DNA from: Heloderma charlesbogerti
Taxonomy: Eukaryota > Chordata > Lepidosauria > Squamata > Helodermatidae
Direction: 5' to 3'
Length of the DNA stretch: 64,000 nucleotides
Assembly (NCBI GenBank): GCA_026122225.1
Contig: JANEZZ010001857.1
Span: forward strand, 62,001-126,000
In this document: positions 42,601 through 52,300 of the stretch, piece by piece
Position numbering within the stretch: the first letter of the stretch is position 1
Layout of the letters: the number at the start of each line of letters is the position of its first letter
Made by a program: the position numbers and the translations under genes
The notes under the pieces: generated by a model
Databases searched by the model: none
What the model saw: only the letters and a program-made list of their open reading frames with translations
What the model was told of the DNA's origin: nothing

Positions 42601-45600
42601 CTCGTGTCCTCTTGTGGGTTTCCGGTGGGCAGCTGGTTGGCCATTGTGTGAACAGATGGCCACTTGGTCTGATCCAGCAGGGCTCTTCTTATGTTCTTGT
42701 GTTGTTGCAGAAAAGGGAGGCAAAACCTGTTTTATTTCTGTTATTTCCCCCGCAAATCTCCTTCCTGTTCTAGGACTTCCCAAAGCTGCTCGCATCAGCC
42801 ATCTCAAAACTATCCTGTGCTTGGGATTTTACAACCTGGTGGGGGCCTCCAGCTCAGACATCATCTATATGGCTCTGCCCCTCTACCACATGTCGGGGTG
42901 TCTCCTGGGGATCGTTGGCACTTTGGGCATTGGTAGGTTCAGCGGGGTGGGGGGAACAGGACGTGGGGCTTTGGGGAGGCGATGTGTACAGATGTGTGTG
43001 TGTGTGCACAGGGCAGAGAGATGAGAGTGGGGTGATGTTGGAGGGAAAGGGGAGAGAAACTTTGGAAGTACTTGGATGGGAGGCCGCCTGGGAATCAGGC
43101 TTCCTGCACTGAGCAGGGGGTTGGACTCGATGGTCTTGTAGGCCCCTTCCAACCCTGTGATTCTGTGATGTCAAGCAAAGATCTTGTCTGAACTGGGGAG
43201 CTAAGCAGGGTCAGCCCTGGTCAGTACTTGGATGGGAGACCGCCTGGGAATCAGGCTTCCTGCACTGAGCAGGGGGTTGGACTCGATGGTCTTGTAGGCC
43301 CCTTCCAACCCTGTGATTCTGTGATGTCAAGCAAAGATCTTGTCTGATCTGGGAAGCTAAGCAGGGTCAGCCCTGGTCAGTACTTGGATGGGAGACCGCC
43401 TGGGAATCAGGCTTCCTGCACTGAGCAGGGGTTTGGACTCGATGGTCTTGTAGGCCCCTTCCAACCCTGTGATTCTGTGATGTCAAGCAAAGATCTTGTC
43501 TGATCTGGGGAGCTAAGCAGGGTCAGCCCTGGTCAGTACTTGGATGGGAGACCGCCTGGGAATCAGGCTTCCTGCACTGAGCAGGGGGTTGGACTCGATG
43601 GTCTTGTAGGCCCCTTCCAACCCTGTGATTCTGTGATGTCAAGCAAAGATCTTGTCTGATCTGGGGAGCTAAGCAGGGTCAGCCCTGGTCAGTACTTGGA
43701 TGGGAGACCGCCTGGGAATCAGGCTTCCTGCACTGAGCAGGGGGTTGGACTCGATGGTCTTGTAGGCCCCTTCCAACCCTGTGATTCTGTGATGTCAAGC
43801 AAAGATCTTGTCTGATCTGGGGAGCTAAGCAGGGTCAGCCCTGGTCAGTACTTGGATGGGAGACCGCCTGGGAATCAGGCTTCCTGCACTGAGCAGGGGG
43901 TTGGACTCGATGGTCTTGTAGGCCCCTTCCAACCCTGTGATTCTGTGATTAAGAGAGAGGATGCACCATGGCCCTCTTTTGCAGGCTTTTATTAATTTTC
44001 CATGGCTTGTGTTCCTCCACCCCCAAATCTACATTTCCATGCCAGATCAAATTCTGGGACCCAAAGACATTGTGCAGCTTAAGCAAATTAGCACAGCGGT
44101 GCTCCTCTTGCTTAATTCCACTTCTTCTCACCATTTTATTTATTTATTTATTTATTAGATTTATTAGCCTCCCATCTGGCCAGCTACCCAGCCACTTTAG
44201 GTGGTGTACAGTACAAATAACAACATGAAACACAACAAATTTACATAATCGACTGAACAAAACAACATTGCTCTAAACCCGCCCCCCCACTAACCTACCC
44301 CAAATGCCCACCTGAACAGCCAGGTTTTCAAAGCCCAGCAGAAGCTCATCAAAAAGGGGGCATGGCGGAGGTCACTAGGGAGGGAATTCCACAGTGTGGG
44401 GGCCACCACAGAAAAGGCCCTCTCCCTAGGCCTCACCAGCCTAGCTATCCTGGCTGATGGGACAGACGGAAGGTCTTCCGAGGCCAATCTTGTTGAGCGG
44501 CATCCCTGGTGTTGTTGGAAAACCATGGTTCTAGATTCTTTAGAACAGGGGAGTTGAACCTCTTCTCAGCCCGAGGGCCAAATTCCATGTTGGAGAAGCT
44601 CTCGGGGGCCGCATTCCAGTGGTGGGCAGGGCCAAAGGCAGAAGGGGTGTGGCCCAAATCCCCCAAATAGCATGTTTTTGCTTAAAACTCTTATTCTGCC
44701 AGCAACTAAGCTTTAGGAGAGGCGTTTCAACCTTTTAGAAATGGGAGGAGAAACCGCGCAAAAGCTGGAAAACAACCAATTGGCAGTTGGGGAAAAGGAA
44801 AATAATTAAATTATTAATCCTAATAATTAAACTGAACTGAATAATAATGATACTAATAATGGTGAAAAACTCAAGTTCTCCAGATGCTGCACTCTGTTTC
44901 AGAGACTAAATTCCATGCTTGAGCAGTGCTGTTGTGGCCGTGTGGGAAACGCGCCTTCCAGCTGTTCTTGCACGGCAAAGGTATTAACACCCCCACCTCA
45001 CCCCAAGCAGAGTGCTGGAAGATGGAGTGAGTGAAGTCAGGCAGCTCTGGGCTCTGGAGGCCGCTTTGCCTTGAGAATCCCATCTCTTGCCAGGTGCCAC
45101 TTGCGTGTTGAAGAAGAAATTCTCTGCCAGCCAGTTCTGGCCCGACTGCCAGCGCTACAGGGTGACCGTATTCCAGTACATCGGAGAGTTGTGCCGCTAC
45201 CTTGTCAACCAGCCCCAGGTTAGTACCAGGAAAGGGGGGGCCTTCTGCTGGTGAGGGGAGGGATTACCCCAGGAACCCCTTTAGCAAGTGTCGTGGGACC
45301 TCTGTGGTTATTCAGGGAGGGGGCGGGGGCGGGGAGAAGCTGTCAGCCCTCGTTTTGATTGGAGTAAGGGTGCTGGGGGGCGGGTGCTAGGGGTTGCTCC
45401 CCATGTTTCCCCAGTCAAAATGTCTTACAGCTGCTACTAGGATTGGCTGGGTGAAAAAAAAAAAAGGTAGGCACTTGTCAGGGGTGGACTGGGGCCCCTC
45501 CTTTCCACTTCTCCCTGGCTTTTGGGCACCTTTGGGCACCTTTGGGCACCTTCTGAGCTGGGCCCAGTCTCAGAAAACAGAAGAAGAGCACTGCTGGATC

Positions 45601-48600
45601 AAATTACAGGCCTGTTGAGTCCAGCATTCTGCTCCCAAAGTGGCCAACCAGCTGCCTGTGGGAAACCCACTAGTAGGACACGAGTGCAACAGCACCCTCC
45701 AGCTTGTGTTCCCCACCACCCTGCCTCTGACGAATTAGTCTAACCCGCTGTCCAACTGGCGGCCATGGCGACATCTTCTGAAGGGGTGTGGGAAGTTGCT
45801 GCCACCCTGGAGGCTTCTCTTCTTCCCGCGATTCAGATGCTAGCGTAGCCACGTCTCTGCGTGAGCTTCCTCCTCTTCTGCTTCTTTCTGCCCTGTAAAC
45901 CAAAATGAAGCTAGCCGTACACGCTCTCCTTTGCCCTCGCGAGACATGCGGGGCCTTTGAAAGGCACTGTTGTGGCCCCCATCACCTTGGCAACGGGCAA
46001 CCGCTGGCTTCCTGACCCTGGGGTTTCTATGTCTCTGCGTCTCCTTGCCGCAGCGAGAAAATGAGAGGCTCTTTTTGTTGTTGTTGGTTGATGTAATAGT
46101 TGCTTCTTTGGCAGGGGTAACTCCAGAACCTGACTCAGACCCTAGGTGATATACTTATCATGCCTGTCAGTGCTAGCCATAGTACTGCTATTATTATTAA
46201 TAATAATTCATAATAATATTAATAATAAAAATAATTAAAATTAAAAATAAAAGTTGTTATTATTAATAATAATAATGATAGCTTTTATTTTTTATTTTTA
46301 GTTATTTTTATACCTGAAAATATACCTAATATTTTATACCTAATAATAATATTTTACTGTTGTTGTTGTTCAGTCGTTAAGTCGTGTCCGACTCTTCGTG
46401 ACCCCATGGACCATAGCACGCCAGGCCTTCCTGTCCTGCACTCTCTCCCGGAGTGTGCTCAAGTCCACGTTCATTGCATCGGAGATGCTATCTAGCCATC
46501 TCATCCTCTGCCGTCCCCTTCTCCTTTTGCCTTCAATCTTTCTCAATTTATAACCTGCCTGCATACAAAATACTCTAGGCAGAGTACAAAGTTAAAAACA
46601 ATTTAACAAACCAACCAACAATAAAAGCAATGCAGCATAAAAACAATAACAGTCAACAAAGAGGAACAGCTGGCCTTAGGGGTGCAATTTTGGGGAGACT
46701 ACATAGGCAGAGAGGGTAAACATGCCCTGCAAGCACTGCCCCCTCCAGCCTACTAACCGCACCACCGCACATGCAGAACTGCTTTTAAACTAAAAAAGAG
46801 AGACTGGGAGGTCAGATCGCATCTGTTTTTCATTAATTTTATTTACTACATTTCTATATTGCCCTATAGCCAAAGATCTCTGGTTGGCTCACAGGCATTT
46901 TTTAAAGCCAAAATGCACGTCAAAACGTAATGTAAACCCTTTAAAAGTTTAGAGCAGAATAAAAACCAGAGTAAAAGCCAGCAGCAGTGTAAAAATCGAA
47001 AAAGAGTCCGTGTTAGGGTAGTGGTTAGAGTGTTAGACTGGGACTCAGGAGACCCAGGTTCGAGTCCCCACTTGGTCATGAAGTCACGGGGTAACTTTGG
47101 ACCAGTCACTGACTCTCAACCTAAGCTACCTCACAAGGTTGTTGTGAGGATAACATGGAGAGTCGGAGGAGGATAATGTACACTGCTTTGGGCTCCTTGG
47201 AGGAAAGGCGGGATGTAAATGAAACAAACAAATACATAAATGAAATACAATAACACATTAACAAATGAAGATGAAGGACTAGAGATGGTTTTGGCCGTCG
47301 GCAGGCTCCTCTCTTGGCTAGGCACTCAGCCTGTTCCTCCTACTACTCCTCGCTCCCCTTTCAGAGCCCCGGGGACAAGGAGCACAGCTTGCGCATGGCG
47401 GTGGGCAGCGGGCTGCGGCCCGATGTCTGGCACGAGTTTTTGCGCCGCTTCGGGGACGTGCAAGTCGTGGAGACCTATGGCATGACGGAAGGCAATGTCA
47501 GCTTCTTCAACTACACTGGCGCTGTGGGGGCCGTGGGGCGTTCCTCGTGGCTTTACAAGGTGAGGCTCGAGGGGTCGCATGGTAAGAGGAGGGAATGATC
47601 CCAGGACTGCCCCGGGATCAAGAGCTGGCCACCCATATCAGAACTTTAGGGAAGTGGCAGGTGGAGTGGGGAGAAGAGGTCCGGGGCTCTCCTTTTAAGA
47701 GTAGGGAAGGGGGGGGGTGCAACATAGTGGGGTAGGCTTTACCCCCAGCATTTGTCCTTAGGTTTTGAAGAGCTTATTTATCTATTTAACATATTTTATT
47801 TTATCCTGCTCTGCAGCCAAAAAGGCTCCCAGAACAACTGACATACAATCAGTTAAGTGAGGCAGTCCATGCCTGTAGGCATACAGTCTAAAAAGACATG
47901 ACACAAAAGGAAAAGGGGATGGGGAGGGAAGAGAAAAACAATTAAAGTAGGCTTTCACCAGGGCTGGTGAACTGGCCTTGCTTCCCATCTCATCTCCCTC
48001 CATTGCAGCCGGCTGGAATGACAGCTTGATGGAATGCTTAACCATCACTGGTATTCTCCACAGCTCTTCAGTCCCTTTGAGCTGATTCGTTACGATGCAT
48101 TCCAGGGGGCTCCGCTAAGGGACGAGGCGGGCCGATGCCAGTGCGTGGGGCCAGGTGAGCAAGGGAGATGTCTTTTGGTAGCTGGGTGTTCTCCGTCATT
48201 TGAGGTTTTGCAAATCTGCCACTGAAGAAGGCTATCCAGTCGAAATGCATTCAGCAAACAACAATATTAACTTTAATAGATTACCCACGTAAACAGAGCC
48301 TGAACATTTGTAATAGGGTTATGATATGTTTATCTGTCCTTCAACATATTATTATTGTGAATTTGAAGTTGGCTCATTTTTTGATTACCAATTTCCCTAT
48401 GTTTGTACTTTTTGTTGTGAAGTTTTAGCTATGCTTTATCAGTTATTTTATAGTACTTGTCTCCTGGTATAAGTACTTGTCTCCTGTGTAAAATGTACAG
48501 CTTCTTCCTGATTTTTTTCTTTGTCTTTGGGGCGGATTGAGTCACTTTCTATTCCACCCCCACCCCCACATCTTGGGGTTTCTGGGTCAGTGGTTGTGCG

Positions 48601-49320
48601 ATTTGCTGTCTTTCCGACAGGAGAGCCAGGGCTTCTGATCGCGCCGGTGACACTAAAGACACCGTTCCTGGGATATGCTGGAGGACATGAGCTGTCGGAG
48701 TCCAAACTTCTGCGTGGAGTCTTTGCTGATGGAGACACCTATTTCAACACTGGCGATTTGATGGTGCAGGACAGCCAAGGGTTTGTCAGTTTCTGGGACC
48801 GCACTGGCGACACCTTCCGGTACATTTCCATCTCCTGCTTTTGCAGCTGGCGGGTCAGCCATCTCTCGGGAGCCCTCTGGTGCCAGAGGTCCTTCCCTGC
48901 AGTGTGTGTGTGTATGTGTGTGCGTGCGCGCACGCGCGTGCATGAGCTCTATGCTCGGGGGTGTAGATTGATATCTGGAGTGCTGAAGAGGCCTGGGCCA
49001 AGGGGCTACCGCGCAATTGTTGTTGCACCTGCACCGTATGAAGCCCCTGCCCACAGCAAGCTTACAGTCTGAGATTTGGCAGACACAGAGAGGGGGAGGT
49101 TTGGGAGAGATGTGCAGGATGGCTTTCTAGGTCCTTCAGGCTGCGGTGAAGGAGGCATGACATCACTGCCTTCGGGATGACAGAATGTGTGTTTCAGGTT
49201 GACCTGGAAATGGCTCCAGAAGTCTTGTTACTTGAATCAGCCAAATCATGGTCTGGTTGGAATTGTCTGTCTGTCTGTCTGTCTGTCTGTCCCTCCCTCC
49301 CTCCCTCCCTCCCTCCCTCC

Positions 49321-49358
<38 letters not shown>

Positions 49359-52300
49359 GTATTCGGTTCACTCCAGGGCCCTTCTTTCTTCCCCCTTGCT
49401 TCAGTTTCAGAAATGTAGCTTCCAGCTGACGTGAAGTCCTAGTCCCCCTGTACTCAGCACTGGTTAGGTCTCACCTGGAGTACTGTGTCCAGTTCTGGGC
49501 ACCACACTTTAAGAAGGATGCTGACAAGCCGGAGAGAGTTCAGAGGAGGGCAAGGAAGATAATCAGGGAACTGGAAACAAAGCCCCATGAGGAGAGACTG
49601 GGAGAACTGGGCATGCTTAGCCTTGAGAAGAGAAGACTGAGGGGAGATAGGATAGCGTTCTTCAAGTCCTTGAAAGGTTGCCACAGAGAGGAAGGCCAGG
49701 ATCTCTTCTCGATCATCCCAGAGTGCAGGACACGGAAGAATGGGCTCAAGTCACAGGAAGCTAGATTCCGGCTGACCATCAGGAAAAACTTCCTAGAATC
49801 ATAGAATAGTAGGGTTGGAAGGGACCTATAAGATGATTGAGTCCCCTGCTCAATGCAGGAATCGAATTCAAAGCATCCCTGACAGATGGCTGTCCAGCTT
49901 CATCTTGAATGCCTCCAGTATGGGAGAGCCCAAAACCACCCTAGGGAATGGGTTCCATTGTCGTATTGATCTAACAGTCAGGAATGCCCCTTCCAACCCT
50001 ACTATTCTATTATTCTGTGATTCCCTCTAGGCTGTCTCTCTCCTTCCTTTCTCCTTCTACCTCAGTATCCTTATAGTTTCCTTCCTTCTGTTCCAGAGTG
50101 CCAGGAGTCCCCCCACCCCACCCCTTCAACGGGTGGAACTGAAAATGCCTATCTTAGAAAAATACCTGCTACTTTATAGGAATCAAAACCTAGGATTGTT
50201 GAAAGATAGGGTTAAATGTCAAAAGATTCGGGTTTCACTGTATCATTTTGGTGAAGCTTTCTTTGGCGATACTGCTCCTGTGTGGTCAGATGTATATTTC
50301 ACAACTCCCCCCTTTTTCTTAGACCATTTTTGAAAATCAGCTTGCATTTACAACAGGGGAAATACAGGTCTGACCACACAGGGGCATGCTTCACTAAAGA
50401 AAGCTCTCAGAGGTGTTTTTTTTTTTAGGGATGTATGAGAATTTCATTTCTGTTTGCAAAACATCAGAACTTGCCCCATTCGCAGTCCTGAATATGAACA
50501 GGTGCGTTTTTTTTAAAAAAATGCTCGCACATTCCTGAGTTTGCAATCAGGTTTGACAAGTGCTTATTTTTTGAAGAATATGCACTTTAAAACATGCATC
50601 CCCCCCCCCACACACAAATGCATGTTTTTATGCTTTAGTCAGTGTGTGTGTGGGGGGGGGAAGCGTGCATTTTTTAAAATGTGCCAGCAAGTGCACAGAA
50701 AGAAGAATGAGTTGCAAACAAAAACGGGAGTGAGGCGAAGTGCGCTTTGAAGTAGAGTTTGGAAAGCCTTGTCGAACATCCCTGGTTCTCCTATCCCTTG
50801 GGTTTTGCTTTTATGTTTGATAAAATGATATGATAAGTTTTAATCGATCCTGGATTGTCTAAGAGTTATGGTTGTTTGCTTGAGATTGCTTCTTAGCTAA
50901 ATATTCTCTTGTGCATGTTGTCTGTGTGTTTTTTATGTAAATGGCTTTTAATCTCTGTATACTGTATTTTTAATGTTTTTAATCTTTGTAAACCGCCTAG
51001 AGAGCTTTTGCTATTGGGTGCTAGAGAAATGTAATTAATAGTAATAATATTTTTTAAAAGACCCTTAGGAGTGGTGTTTCAGCCATTTAGAATGGGGGGA
51101 AAACCTTCCAAATGCCAGGAAACTACCGAACGGTTGGTGGTCAGAGGAAAGGGGGTGGCGGCATGGCCATCTGGAGAACCCCTGGAAGTCTGGATTTGGC
51201 TCCCAGGTTGGCTGTACTTGGCCTGCAGACCTGAGGTTCAACAGCTCTGCTTTAAAGCCGTCTCAGCCAGCAGCCTTTTGCATCAGTGAGTTCCATAAGT
51301 CAGTTCTGTGCCATGCAAAGAAGGCCCCCTGTGACGGATGGGCTGGGATGTGGGGTATACTGCTCCTGCCCTCCTTGGCCAGACAACTTGCCAGCCATCA
51401 CTCCCTGTATTGTGCCATTAGCCTCCTCACTTCTGGGAGAACGCCATCACCACCACCACCTCGCCTAACCATGTAACAATCCTTTCTCCCCAGATGGAAG
51501 GGCGAGAACGTTGCCACCACGGAAGTGGCTGAGACCCTGAGCAGCCTCGAGAACCTACAAGAAGTGACTGTCTATGGTGTCGCAGTTCCAGGTACTCTTC
51601 TCTGAGAGGGCGGGGTTCAGGGTGGGCGGGGAGATGGGGAAGCGGTCAGCAACTGGGGTCCCAGGGTCTCATTCTGCCCCCCATCAAGGAACATTTCCTT
51701 GAGATGATGTATGTAAAACATTTTCAAGTTTCTAAAGGTATAGAACGTTGAAGATATAAAACCATATTATTGTCACCATTATTAAAAAATAAAGCTGCTG
51801 TAGCTGCCAAATTTGCCTGGATGCTTGCTTATCTGGATGGACACAGGATCTGGCCGCTCCTTTCCAGGGAGGAAGTGCACTTCGCACATGCTCAGAGGCG
51901 CTCTTCATTTTTATTAGGGTGCATTGTGCATTCTGGAAACCAGGGCCTGGGCTTCATTTTCCCTTTCCCCTCCACATCCTCCACTAGGACACGAAGGCCG
52001 AGCAGGGATGGCTACTGTGGTGCTGCAACCGGGATGGGACTTCGACGGAGCCCAGGTCTATGTGCACGTGGTGGAGCTTCTGCCTCCATACGCCCGACCT
52101 CGCTTCCTGCGCATTCAGGTACAACACACCCTCCCAGTAAAGAAGTGTGTGTGTGCGTGTGTGTGTGTAAGGGGGCGGCATTAGCAGTCCCCTGGGATCG
52201 GGGGGGATCAGGAAGATTCATGTGGCAGAAGGTGGGTGGTCCTTCTGATGCTGGGAACGATGGGAGTTGTAGTCTGTGGTGGCTGGGGATGGTGGGGTTG

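Noticed and set aside
43068..43950. Functional 5S rRNA genes or a CRISPR-like array
   Set aside because: The 5S segment lacks the first ~30 and last ~15 nucleotides and is fused to a CR1 tail, so it is not an rRNA gene. Units are contiguous without variable spacers, so it is not CRISPR.
46998..47090. Genuine tRNA gene
   Set aside because: The B box is perfect but no cloverleaf with acceptor stem closes, and the sequence runs into a SINE body and A-rich tail.
49177..49434. Open frame with Ser/Pro/Phe repeats
   Set aside because: Product of the tetranucleotide microsatellite at 49265-49359.
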